A stretch of 64,000 nt of DNA from Oscillospiraceae bacterium. Lineage in GTDB: Bacteria; Bacillota; Clostridia; Oscillospirales; Oscillospiraceae. Every line of letters begins with the position of its first letter. The first letter of the stretch is position 1. This document shows positions 32,742 to 40,451 of the stretch, piece by piece. The notes beneath the pieces were generated by a model. It worked only from the letters and a program-made list of their open reading frames with translations, ran no database searches and was not told the DNA's origin. A program made the translations under genes and the position numbers. The stretch spans positions 1 to 64,000 of the forward strand of contig JAFTGE010000051.1 of the NCBI GenBank assembly GCA_017458085.1. Reading direction: 5' to 3'.

Positions 32742-34230
32742 ACAGAAGGACCTTGGCCGTTCTTCGCTGCCGGATAACCAGGCCGATAACCAGAATGGCC
32801 GAGAAGACAGCGTAAACATATTCCGAATAGTAATACTTAAAATACGAAGCTGGAAGCAAGGCCGTGGTAATTGCCATGTGGATCAGGTGACCGCTTGTCG
32901 CCAGCCAGAGCGTCCATTTCTTTTTTCGTAAAAGCCAGATCCAGAGGATCAACAGCCAGGCAGTCGGAACATAGAGATTCTGAAAAATATTGGCGATCGC
33001 ATCGAGCTTCCGCTCATGATAGCTGGTCGTTGTAATGTACGACCACGCACCGAGCTGCGTACGAATATACACCAGCGGGTTTTTCAGCACAATGCGGATT
33101 ACCGCCTTCTTGAAAGCCTCCTCCGTCTCCCGGCTTGCGCCATGGCGCAGGCCGTAATAGACAATGATGTTGTCCCCGTACATATAGTCGCCCAGTTCTT
33201 CGTTGAGCCGATGAATCTCATCAACAGAGAGGTACTGATCTACAACGGCAAGGTCGGCTGCGTTCTTTTCATGGTCCAAGCCCTTGCGCTCCATATTGGT
33301 GATCAGGCACTGGAACAGCGGCATGTCGCGGTTATAACTCTGCTCACCTGCGTCAGACTCCAGCTTCTGCGGAATATAGACCAGCACCTGGGCGGCCAGC
33401 ATAACCGCTAACGCCAGCGCCATGCCCCGCCGGTCAAGCGCAGGCCGGTAAGCAAAGTAGAGCAGAAACGGCCCCAGGATCAGCAGATAGATGCCCTCCG
33501 AGCGCCACTGGGTCAGAGCCGCCGTCATAAAACAAAGCAGCAGGAACTTGCCCCGTGTCAGTTTGCGTCCCTCCAGCCAATCACAGATCAGCAGGCAGGA
33601 ATAAACGAGGTACAGTACCGCGTACATCGGGCAGCGATGGATGTTATAGCTCAGGTAAAACCCCGGCGGCAGCAGAAACGGCGCAGCCATCAGCAGGGAC
33701 GCGCGCGGCGAAATCACCCGACCCATCCGATAGATACAGTAGCCGACACCCATGCTGACAAGGAGGATTTTGAATACCACAGCAAATCCCCCGCTGGGGA
33801 AAATACTCATGGCCACCATTGGCACAAGGGTAGTCAGATAATTGAAAAAGCCGCCCAGATTACTATAGCTGCGCGCAGCTTCCAGGATGTTCGCCTGGTC
33901 ACCGGCGCCGAAAGGGTACGCGTCGGAAACGGCCCAAAAGCCCGTCACGATCACAAACAGTGGCAGCATATATTTAAGCGTTCCCGCCGCGGCCCCGCCG
34001 TCGCGCCAGCCGCGCACCGCCCGGACGAAAAACAGCAGAAGCAGCCAAATACAAACCAGGGAAACCAGCTTAACGCCTATATACGTCATAATCCGCTGAG
34101 AGGCTGCGCCCGGCTCAAAGGCAAAGCGTTCAAAATAAAACATCGCCAGCCAGTAAACCAACGCAATCGCGCCGAGTATTTTATATTCTTTCTTTTCCTT
34201 CAGCGTCGAAGCACCGATCTCAGTCGTCAT
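32740..34230 (-). CDS. Polytopic membrane protein, probable glycosyltransferase (GT-C-like)
   Basis: The 496-residue protein has about ten to twelve membrane helices and an early extracytoplasmic loop with DAYPFGAGDQANILEA, reminiscent of the acidic catalytic loop of GT-C enzymes and of Wzy/EpsG-like polymerases. A large loop near residues 310-400 is soluble. The ATG at 34230 has AGGGGAAG about 9 bp upstream. It is divergent from a five-gene glycan operon with GT2, nucleotidyltransferase, flippase-kinase, HAD and GtrA genes. It probably adds or polymerises sugars of the same surface glycan. The family is not firmly recognised. Confidence 0.55.
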   Translation of the reverse strand: MTTEIGASTLKEKKEYKILGAIALVYWLAMFYFERFAFEPGAASQRIMTYIGVKLVSLVCIWLLLLFFVRAVRGWRDGGAAAGTLKYMLPLFVIVTGFWAVSDAYPFGAGDQANILEAARSYSNLGGFFNYLTTLVPMVAMSIFPSGGFAVVFKILLVSMGVGYCIYRMGRVISPRASLLMAAPFLLPPGFYLSYNIHRCPMYAVLYLVYSCLLICDWLEGRKLTRGKFLLLCFMTAALTQWRSEGIYLLILGPFLLYFAYRPALDRRGMALALAVMLAAQVLVYIPQKLESDAGEQSYNRDMPLFQCLITNMERKGLDHEKNAADLAVVDQYLSVDEIHRLNEELGDYMYGDNIIVYYGLRHGASRETEEAFKKAVIRIVLKNPLVYIRTQLGAWSYITTTSYHERKLDAIANIFQNLYVPTAWLLILWIWLLRKKKWTLWLATSGHLIHMAITTALLPASYFKYYYSEYVYAVFSAILVIGLVIRQRRTAKVLL

Positions 34231-34261
34231 GGCATCCGCTTCCCCTTTCGTGTTCCCGTTA

Positions 34262-34290
34262 ATCATACACGCTAAAAAAAGCAAAGTCAA
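34262..34290 (-). promoter_or_regulatory. Promoter of the GT-C-like gene
   Basis: On the minus strand TTGACT (34285-34290) and TATGAT (34262-34267) are 17 bp apart. Confidence 0.75.
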
Positions 34291-34316
34291 GGAAGTGGAA
34301 AGCTTGCGCTTTCCTG

Positions 34317-34345
34317 TTGAAAAAAGTGCGTTTCTATGGTAATTT
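34317..34345 (+). promoter_or_regulatory. Promoter of the glycan operon
   Basis: TTGAAA (34317-34322) and TAATTT (34340-34345) are 17 bp apart. It is divergent from the promoter at 34262-34290. Confidence 0.6.
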
Positions 34346-34379
34346 ATCATGGATAAAGTATAGTGTCGGAGGCATCGGC

Positions 34380-35183
34380 ATGGATAAGATTTTATTGTTT
34401 ATTCCCATGTATAACTGTGAAAAGCAGATCGTACGTGTGCTTGCCCAGCTCAAGGGTGAAAGCGCCGGCTTTCTCTCGCAGGTGATTGTGGTCAACAATC
34501 GCAGCACCGACGGCGGTGAACAGGCGGTCATCGACTGGCTCAAGGCCAATCCCCTCTCGGTGCCGGTCAAGCTCCTGCGCAATGATCATAATTACGGGCT
34601 CGGCGGCTCCCATAAGGTTGCCTTCGGTTACGCGCTCGAGCATGGCTTTGACTATGTCATTGTCCTGCATGGCGACGATCAGGGGGAGCTTTCCAATCTC
34701 CTGCCCTATTTAAAAAACGGCGACTATCGCAGCTGCGATTGCTTTCTTGGCGCACGCTTTATGCACGGTTCCCATCTGCAGGGTTACTCGGCTTTCCGTA
34801 CCGTCGGCAACCGGGTTTTCAATCTTCTCTTCTCCGTCGGCGTGGGACACCGCATCTATGATCTTGGCTCCGGCCTGAACATGTATAAGGTTAAGAGTTT
34901 GGAAAACGGCTACTACCTGAAGTTTAAGGACAACATGATTTTCAACGACTATATGCTCCCGGCTTCCATCGGGCTTGGTTTGCATATCAAGTTTTTCCCC
35001 ATCAGCTGGCGTGAGGACGATCAGGTCAGTAACGTCAAGATGGTGAAAAACTCCATGCAGGTATTGGACATTCTGCGCATGTACGTTTTTGACAGGAAAA
35101 AGCTTCTCTATGCCGAGCACCGTGATACGCCGGTCGCGTCCTATACAGCGCAGGAAATCTTCTCCGTCGGTGGGGAGGCGTGA
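34380..35183 (+). CDS. Family 2 glycosyltransferase
   Basis: The ATG at 34380 lies behind GGAGG. The 267-residue protein is a GT-A fold enzyme with LLFIPMYNCEKQI, the nucleotide-binding VVNNRSTDGG and the metal-binding DxD-type HGDDQGEL, followed by FLGARFM. It has no C-terminal membrane helices, so it is a cytoplasmic enzyme resembling dolichyl-phosphate mannose/glucose synthases, which often work with GtrA-type flippases such as the one ending this operon. Donor and acceptor are unknown. It is coupled to the next gene by a GTGA overlap. Confidence 0.85.
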   Translation: MDKILLFIPMYNCEKQIVRVLAQLKGESAGFLSQVIVVNNRSTDGGEQAVIDWLKANPLSVPVKLLRNDHNYGLGGSHKVAFGYALEHGFDYVIVLHGDDQGELSNLLPYLKNGDYRSCDCFLGARFMHGSHLQGYSAFRTVGNRVFNLLFSVGVGHRIYDLGSGLNMYKVKSLENGYYLKFKDNMIFNDYMLPASIGLGLHIKFFPISWREDDQVSNVKMVKNSMQVLDILRMYVFDRKKLLYAEHRDTPVASYTAQEIFSVGGEA

Positions 35184-35932
35184 GCGTGGATAAGCTGCAC
35201 CTGATTATGCCTATGGGTGGACGCGGCGCCCGCTTTTTCAAAGACGGATTTGTAATCCCCAAGCCGCTCATCTTGCTCCGGGATCGTCCCTTCTTCTATT
35301 GGGCAGCCCAATCGATTCTCAAGGACACACCGGTCGCGGATCTACGCTTTGTGGTGCTTGAGGAGCATGTGCGTGACTTTGCGATCGACCGGGTGATTCA
35401 GCAGTTCTATCCGGACGCGGCAATTACCGTCATTCCCGAAGTACTGCCCGGCGCTGTGCTGACCTGCATGGCCGGGGCAAAGGACATAAGGGACGGCGGC
35501 CCGCTGCTCTTCAACGACTGCGACCACATGTTCCGCTGCCGCGCCTTTGCGGATTTCTGCGCTGCCGGTAACTTTAAAAGTCCAGACGGAGCGCTGCTGA
35601 CCTTCCGCTCGGCGGAGGAAAAGTTCAGCTATCTCCGTTATGATGAAGCCGGTGCGATCATCGGCACTGCGGAGAAACAGGTCGTGAGTGAAGACGCCAT
35701 CTGCGGCGCCTATTATTTCAAAAACGCGGACACCTTTCTCTCCGCCGCCGAAGCTTATTTGACCGAGTGCCGCTATGAGGAATTCTTCGTCAGCGGTGTG
35801 TATGACGTGATGGCCCGCGCAGGCTTAAAGCTGCAAGCTTTTCAAACCGATCTGCACATTTCCTTCGGTACGCCTGCGGAGTACGCCGTGGCAGCCGAAG
35901 ACCCCCGACTGTTGGAGGTAGAAGGGCCGTGA
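35180..35932 (+). CDS. NTP-transferase (sugar/alcohol-phosphate nucleotidyltransferase)
   Basis: The 250-residue protein begins with LIMPMGGRGARFFKDGFVIPKPL, the signature loop GGxGxRF-(x)n-PKP of nucleotidyltransferases, and has FNDCDHMF as its metal-binding Asp segment. It would activate a phosphorylated sugar or related compound with a nucleotide. The start is a GTG overlapping the glycosyltransferase stop by 4 bp, with GGGGAGG upstream. The fourth gene of the operon is a HAD phosphatase-like gene and the third carries a kinase-like domain, so the three may make one activated precursor. Confidence 0.8.
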   Translation: MSVDKLHLIMPMGGRGARFFKDGFVIPKPLILLRDRPFFYWAAQSILKDTPVADLRFVVLEEHVRDFAIDRVIQQFYPDAAITVIPEVLPGAVLTCMAGAKDIRDGGPLLFNDCDHMFRCRAFADFCAAGNFKSPDGALLTFRSAEEKFSYLRYDEAGAIIGTAEKQVVSEDAICGAYYFKNADTFLSAAEAYLTECRYEEFFVSGVYDVMARAGLKLQAFQTDLHISFGTPAEYAVAAEDPRLLEVEGP

Positions 35933-37848
35933 GAGCGCTTTTGTTTTTCTTCTCCATCCTTATGCTGCTGTTGGGACATGCTGTCCGCATCAAACGCTGG
36001 AGCCGCTTTATCGGTATCTACGAAAATCCCCCGACCGGAGCGCTGCTGCGCGCGATGTCGCTGGGCTACGCACTAAACTTCATTTTGCCCTTCAAGCTGG
36101 GCGACCTTTTCCGGGCATGGTATTCCGGGCATCGGATGAAAAACGGCGTCGGCCTGTCGTTGGCCACCGTGATTCTCGACCGTTTTCTGGACGTGCTGGC
36201 AGTATCTCTGCTGTTCGCGGCGCTGTTGCTTGCGGGTGTGCAGCGTGCGCTGGTGCTGGATTCGGCAAAGTTTTACTTTATCGCGGCGGTGGTCATCCTG
36301 CTCGGCCTTGCTTTCGTCCGCAGCTTCTCTACCGCTATCAAGCGCTTTACCATGGCCATCTGCTCCATCTTCAACGATCATATCCGCCTGCGGTGTGAGC
36401 GCTTCTTTTGGTCCCTGATCAACACCTTCCGGGATTTGAAACATATCCGCCTCGGTCTGGTATTGATGGAAACATGCCTGATGTGGCTTTGCTACATCGC
36501 ATCCTACACATTGCTTGGCCTTTTCCTTACAAGCCTTGGTTCTGACTATAGTCTGGTTGAGATCGTGATCCTGCTGTTTTCCCGGGCAAGTCTGGATCTA
36601 AGCGCGTTGAGAAGCACCTCACAGAATGCCGCCATTTTGCGTGATCAGCTGGTTCTCGCTGCCTATATGCTGCTGCCGCCGCTGGTTTTCTTTATCGCCA
36701 CCGTTTTTCCGTCTCTGCGCAGCCGTGACGCTGTTGACCGCACAGACAGCGGGCAGTATCTCAAAATTCTTCCGCAGATCGAGGAGAAAGATCAGCTGAG
36801 TTTTCTTGACGATTATTTCAGCGCCCGCCAGCCGGAGACCCTCAAAAAATTTATCGCCCTCAACCGCGACATCAGCATCATTGCCGACTGCTCCTCCGGC
36901 TCCAACGCCTCTACCATACTCTGCATGGACAAGCAGACCGTCTTTTACCGCAAATACGCTTTTGGGCGGGACGGTGAAAAGCTGGCCGAACAGCTCCAGT
37001 GGCTCCGCCTGCATGAGGGCTGCGTTCCGATCTGCGAAATTATCGGGAGCGAAACCAACGCCGAGTATTGCAGCTATGATATGCGCTATCACAGTGAAGC
37101 TGTCGGTCTGTTTCAATTTGTCCATTCCCACCCGCTTGCTGCGGCGCAGCAGGTATTGCTCTGTGTCCTGGACGCGGTGGAGTCAGGTCTGTACCGGGAC
37201 TGCACGCCGGTCGATTCCGCCGTTCTTGATCGCTATATTGCCGTCAAAGCGGAGGAGAATTTGGAAATCCTTCTCGCTTCGCGCGAGCTGCATGAGCTTC
37301 TGCGCTATGATACGCTGGTCATCAACCACCGGGAATACCGAAATCTCTCCCAGCTCCTGCCGATGTTTGCGGCCGAGCATCTGCGCCAGATTTTTCGTGA
37401 TGATAAAATCAGTGACATTCACGGGGATCTGACCATCGAAAACATTATCTGTGTCGACCGCGGCGAGGGGCCGGGCTTCTACCTCATTGATCCCAACCCC
37501 GGCAACATTCTGGATTCTAAGTTTCTTGACTACGCCAAGCTGCTTCAATCCCTGCATGGTGGCTATGAGTTTATGATGAAGACCAGCGCCGTATCTGTGG
37601 TCAAAAACCGCATCGACTTTATCTATACCCGTTCCACGACCTATGACGAGCTGCTTTCCGTTCTGCGTGCTCATATGGATGCTCATTTCAGCCATGACGA
37701 GGTGCGGAGCATTTTCTATCATGAGCTTGTCCACTGGCTGCGGCTGCTCCCCTACAAACTGAGAAAGGACAGTAAGCTGGCGCCTATGTTCTATGCCGGC
37801 TTTATCATGGTGGCAAACGATGTCTATGACTGGTTTGAAAAAGCATAA
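35929..37848 (+). CDS. Fusion: lysylphosphatidylglycerol-synthase-type membrane domain plus phosphotransferase (kinase) domain
   Basis: The 639-residue protein has an N-terminal ~280-residue membrane region with about seven helices. It contains ALNFILPFKLGDLFRAW and ATVILDRFLDVLAV, typical of the LPG_synthase_TM/UPF0104 flippase family. Residues ~330-639 form a cytoplasmic aminoglycoside-phosphotransferase-like kinase. It has the catalytic loop IHGDLTIENI (His498, Asp500, Asn505) and the metal-binding DPNPGN (Asp521). The start is a GTG overlapping the previous stop (GTGA). I know of no standard named family with this order. A role in phosphorylating and translocating a lipid- or sugar-linked precursor is an inference. 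Confidence 0.75.
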   Translation: MRALLFFFSILMLLLGHAVRIKRWSRFIGIYENPPTGALLRAMSLGYALNFILPFKLGDLFRAWYSGHRMKNGVGLSLATVILDRFLDVLAVSLLFAALLLAGVQRALVLDSAKFYFIAAVVILLGLAFVRSFSTAIKRFTMAICSIFNDHIRLRCERFFWSLINTFRDLKHIRLGLVLMETCLMWLCYIASYTLLGLFLTSLGSDYSLVEIVILLFSRASLDLSALRSTSQNAAILRDQLVLAAYMLLPPLVFFIATVFPSLRSRDAVDRTDSGQYLKILPQIEEKDQLSFLDDYFSARQPETLKKFIALNRDISIIADCSSGSNASTILCMDKQTVFYRKYAFGRDGEKLAEQLQWLRLHEGCVPICEIIGSETNAEYCSYDMRYHSEAVGLFQFVHSHPLAAAQQVLLCVLDAVESGLYRDCTPVDSAVLDRYIAVKAEENLEILLASRELHELLRYDTLVINHREYRNLSQLLPMFAAEHLRQIFRDDKISDIHGDLTIENIICVDRGEGPGFYLIDPNPGNILDSKFLDYAKLLQSLHGGYEFMMKTSAVSVVKNRIDFIYTRSTTYDELLSVLRAHMDAHFSHDEVRSIFYHELVHWLRLLPYKLRKDSKLAPMFYAGFIMVANDVYDWFEKA

Positions 37849-38404
37849 GCTGGCCATGGTCGATCTGGACGGGACCTTGGTCTTTACCCAACGGGCCAAC
37901 CATCTTGCCTATCAGACCGCTCTGGCCGAGCAGGGATTTTCCCTGAGCTACGAGCAGTATGTTCACCATTGCGACGGCCGTGCTTATCGGGATTTTTTGC
38001 CGGAGATCATGGGCCAGGGGCACCCGGCAATTGAATCCGTACATGATCGCAAGATCGAGCTGTATGCCGAGTGTCTCAAATCCGCTCAGGTCAATGAACG
38101 CCTGGTCGATATTCTCCGTGCGCTCAAAAGCGAATACACGCTCGCGCTTGTCACCACTGCCAGCCGGAAAAATGTGGACGCGATTCTGCGGTACTTTGCG
38201 CTTGCCTCTCTGTTTGACATTGTCGTCACACAGGAGGACGTCACCGCGGCCAAGCCGGACCCCGCCTGCTACAACGCAGTGATTGAGGCCTGCGGCGTCA
38301 GCCGGGAAAACTGCCTGATCTTTGAGGACTCCGCCTCCGGCATTGCGGCCGGCCTTGCAAGCGGCTGCCAAACCTTGTGCATCAAGCGGGGTGACGACCT
38401 GTGA
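37820..38404 (+). CDS. HAD-superfamily phosphatase (beta-phosphoglucomutase-like)
   Basis: The ATG at 37820 is preceded by GGTGGC and overlaps the end of the previous gene by 29 bp. The 194-residue protein has HAD motif I DLDGTLV, motif II TTAS, motif III KPDPACY and motif IV FEDSASGIAAG, with a small helical cap. This layout matches beta-phosphoglucomutase or sugar-phosphate phosphatases. Together with the kinase-like and nucleotidyltransferase neighbours it probably trims or isomerises the sugar phosphate of the pathway. The exact substrate is unknown. Confidence 0.85.
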   Translation: MSMTGLKKHKLAMVDLDGTLVFTQRANHLAYQTALAEQGFSLSYEQYVHHCDGRAYRDFLPEIMGQGHPAIESVHDRKIELYAECLKSAQVNERLVDILRALKSEYTLALVTTASRKNVDAILRYFALASLFDIVVTQEDVTAAKPDPACYNAVIEACGVSRENCLIFEDSASGIAAGLASGCQTLCIKRGDDL

Positions 38405-38835
38405 CGAAAAACGAAGGCCGCGCCAAAGCGTTGCTGCGGCAGGCTGTTCGATTTTTGGGCTTGAGCGGCATTGGCTGGCTGCTGGATTTCACAGCCTATA
38501 CCCTGCTCAGTTTACGTTATAGCAACCTCATGGTGAACAACGTCTTTTCTTCCCTGCTGGGCGCAAGCTTTGTCTTTTTGTTCTCCACCCGCGTTGTTTT
38601 CCGCGACAGCCACCGCATCCCCCTTTGGATCAAATACACAGTCTATATTGTTTACCAGCTGGTGCTGATTTTCCTGATCTCGCGCCTGCTGGGTGCGGTG
38701 AACGTCTTCCTGTTGCGGCATTTCACCTGGCCCTTGATCACGCGCTTCTCTGCGTTGTTATCCAAGATCCTTGTCACCCCTATAACCATGACCGTAAACT
38801 TTTTTGTCATGAAGGGTGTAATCGAAAAGCTATAA
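38401..38835 (+). CDS. GtrA-family membrane protein
   Basis: The 144-residue protein has four predicted membrane helices and the GtrA pattern FLGLSGIGWLLDFTAYTLL, then NNVFSSLLGASFVFLFSTRVVF. GtrA proteins are thought to flip undecaprenyl- or decaprenyl-phosphate sugars across the membrane, often with a GT2 partner such as the first gene of this operon. The start is a GTG overlapping the HAD stop by 4 bp. It is the last gene and ends at a clear terminator. Confidence 0.88.
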   Translation: MTKNEGRAKALLRQAVRFLGLSGIGWLLDFTAYTLLSLRYSNLMVNNVFSSLLGASFVFLFSTRVVFRDSHRIPLWIKYTVYIVYQLVLIFLISRLLGAVNVFLLRHFTWPLITRFSALLSKILVTPITMTVNFFVMKGVIEKL

Positions 38836-38867
38836 AGAAATACCGGCCCAAACGGGCCGGTATTTCT
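38836..38867 (+). terminator. Intrinsic terminator of the glycan operon
   Basis: A perfect 14-bp stem, AGAAATACCGGCCC / GGGCCGGTATTTCT with a 4-nt loop, lies just after the GtrA stop and also faces sigF. Confidence 0.85.
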
Positions 38868-38874
38868 ACCTTTC

Positions 38875-39585
38875 TTATGACTCCAGCATATGACGCAGCT
38901 GCTCGACCGCGCGGCGCTCCAGCCGGGAGATCTGCACCTGGGATACATGCATTACTTTGGCGCAGTTTTGCTGCGTCATTCCATGGTAATAACGCAGCGC
39001 AATGACCTGGCGCTCACGCTCCGGGAGCTTTTCGATCGCCGCGCGCAGGGCCACATGCTCCACCATTTTCTCCTCTGCGCCGTAATCGCCAAGCACAAGC
39101 TCCAGGGTAAAGCCGTCCTCACCGCTCTCTCGCTGGAAGCTATCAGCGGGGCCGGTGGCCGTCTCGGCAAAGGCAATCTCCTCGGCAGTCAGTCCGGTCT
39201 CACGGGATATCTCGGAAATCTTCGGCTCACGTCCGATACGCTGCTCCAGAAGCATACGCGCCTGCCGAATTTTAGCCGCCTGCTCCTTCACTGTCCGGCT
39301 GACCTTAACCGCGCCGTCGTCGCGCAGGAAGCGTCGGATCTCACCGGCGATTTTAGGCACCGCATAGGTGGAAAACTGGGTGCCATAGTCTTCATCAAAA
39401 CCGTCGATCGCCTTGAGAAAACCCACGCAGCCCAGCTGATACAGGTCGTCCGGCTCCGCGCCGCGCCCGAAATACCGCCGCGCCACGCTCCAGATCAGCC
39501 CTGCGTTCTCCTCCACCAGGCGCTGCTTGGCTTCCTTATCGCCGTCTCGGGCCCTTCGGATCAGAACGGTAAACGCCTCGTTCAT
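38875..39585 (-). CDS. sigF: Sporulation sigma factor SigF
   Basis: The 236-residue sigma-70 protein has region 2 (YQLGCVGFLKAIDGFDEDYGTQFSTYAVP), seen here as LYQLGCVGFLKAIDGFD then FSTYAVPKI. It also has region 3 and region 4 with VIALRYYHGMTQQNCAKVM and VSQVQISRLERRA. It directs early forespore transcription. It is last in the order spoIIAA-spoIIAB-sigF, and its ATG overlaps the spoIIAB stop by 4 bp. Its activity is normally held by SpoIIAB, whose gene here carries an odd 5' end. Confidence 0.95.
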   Translation of the reverse strand: MNEAFTVLIRRARDGDKEAKQRLVEENAGLIWSVARRYFGRGAEPDDLYQLGCVGFLKAIDGFDEDYGTQFSTYAVPKIAGEIRRFLRDDGAVKVSRTVKEQAAKIRQARMLLEQRIGREPKISEISRETGLTAEEIAFAETATGPADSFQRESGEDGFTLELVLGDYGAEEKMVEHVALRAAIEKLPERERQVIALRYYHGMTQQNCAKVMHVSQVQISRLERRAVEQLRHMLES

Positions 39586-40022
39586 CGGTGCTGCACACGG
39601 GGACTGATCGTCTTCAGCATGGTGATAGTGGTTCCCTTGCCGGGTCTGGAGCGCACGCGGAGCTTGTCGGTAAAGCTGCCCATGATGGTAAAGCCCATGC
39701 CGCTGCGTTCTTCCCCGCCGGAGGTGTAGAGGGGCTGCATGGCGCGTTCAACATCCTCGATCCCGCGCCCCCAGTCGCGCACGCTGATCTCCAGGGTCGA
39801 ACCGTTTAAAATGCGCAGGCGCATAGCGATCCGCCCGATGCTGTCCGGGTAAGCATGGACGATGGCGTTGGTCACCGCCTCGGAAACCGCCGTGCGCAGA
39901 TCGCCAAGCTCCTCCATGGTCGGGTCTAGCTGGGCGGCAAAGGCCGCGGCCGCGGCGCGGGCAAATGCCTCGTTGCTGCTGCGGGTGGGAAACTCAAACT
40001 TTATCTAGTTATCTTCCTTCAT
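39582..40022 (-). pseudogene. spoIIAB: Anti-sigma-F factor SpoIIAB with an in-frame amber codon
   Basis: Translation from the expected ATG at 40022, behind AGGAGG, reads M-K-E-D-N and then TAG (40005-40007). After the stop the frame continues as KFEFPTRSSNEAFARAA. This matches the usual SpoIIAB N-terminus and leads into a GHKL kinase with EAVTNAIVHAYP, VRDWGRGI and GMGFTIM. The rest of the gene is intact to 39582. The codon after TAG is ATA (40002-40004), 8 bp after GAAGGAAG, so an unusual AUA start giving 140 residues is possible. The next ATG (39917) would remove 35 residues. SpoIIAB normally binds and phosphorylates SpoIIAA and holds SigF. Either a nonsense mutation, an AUA start or a sequence error applies. 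Confidence 0.8.
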
Positions 40023-40044
40023 GTTATCCTCCTGTATTCTTGTT

Positions 40045-40359
40045 TTATCTGCTCCTGGCCACCGGCACCAGCCGGTCGATCCCCGCCGCATCGATGACCC
40101 GCTGCGGCTGCCGTGCCGGGTCCTCGATCCAGGCCCGGCCGCCCAGTACCGTCATCCGCCGGCTGACCCGGATGATCACGGCGATCCCGCTGGAATCCAT
40201 GAAGCTCAGTCCCGAGAGATTGAGCGCGCAGTCGCGCGGGATATATTCGTCCAGCAGCTCGTCAATCCGATGCATGGCGCAGCGTGCCTCATGGTGGTCC
40301 AGTTCTCCGCTCAGATAGACAGTCAGCCGTCCCGCCTCAAAGCTCGTCCGTATTTCCAT
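40045..40359 (-). CDS. spoIIAA: Anti-anti-sigma factor SpoIIAA
   Basis: The ATG at 40359 lies behind GGAG. The 104-residue STAS-domain protein has the phospho-acceptor region LNLSGLSFMDSSGIAVIIR, with the conserved Ser in MDSSG. Unphosphorylated SpoIIAA frees SigF by attacking SpoIIAB. It is first in the spoIIA operon. Only ~20 bp separate it from the valS terminator hairpin, so its promoter must overlap that hairpin or the valS 3' end; a TATAAT-like element lies at about 40417 on the minus strand. Confidence 0.92.
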   Translation of the reverse strand: MEIRTSFEAGRLTVYLSGELDHHEARCAMHRIDELLDEYIPRDCALNLSGLSFMDSSGIAVIIRVSRRMTVLGGRAWIEDPARQPQRVIDAAGIDRLVPVARSR

Positions 40360-40379
40360 AGCTTTTGCTCCTTTTGCTA

Positions 40380-40415
40380 AAAAATAACACCGCGTATTCC
40401 TACGCGGTGTTATTA
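40380..40415. terminator. Terminator between valS and spoIIAA
   Basis: The stem AATAACACCGCGTA / TACGCGGTGTTATT has a TTCC loop (plus strand) and lies downstream of valS on the minus strand. Confidence 0.8.
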
Positions 40416-40451
40416 TACTGATTTCGTTTTGCGCAGCGTGTCGAAAGGCGC

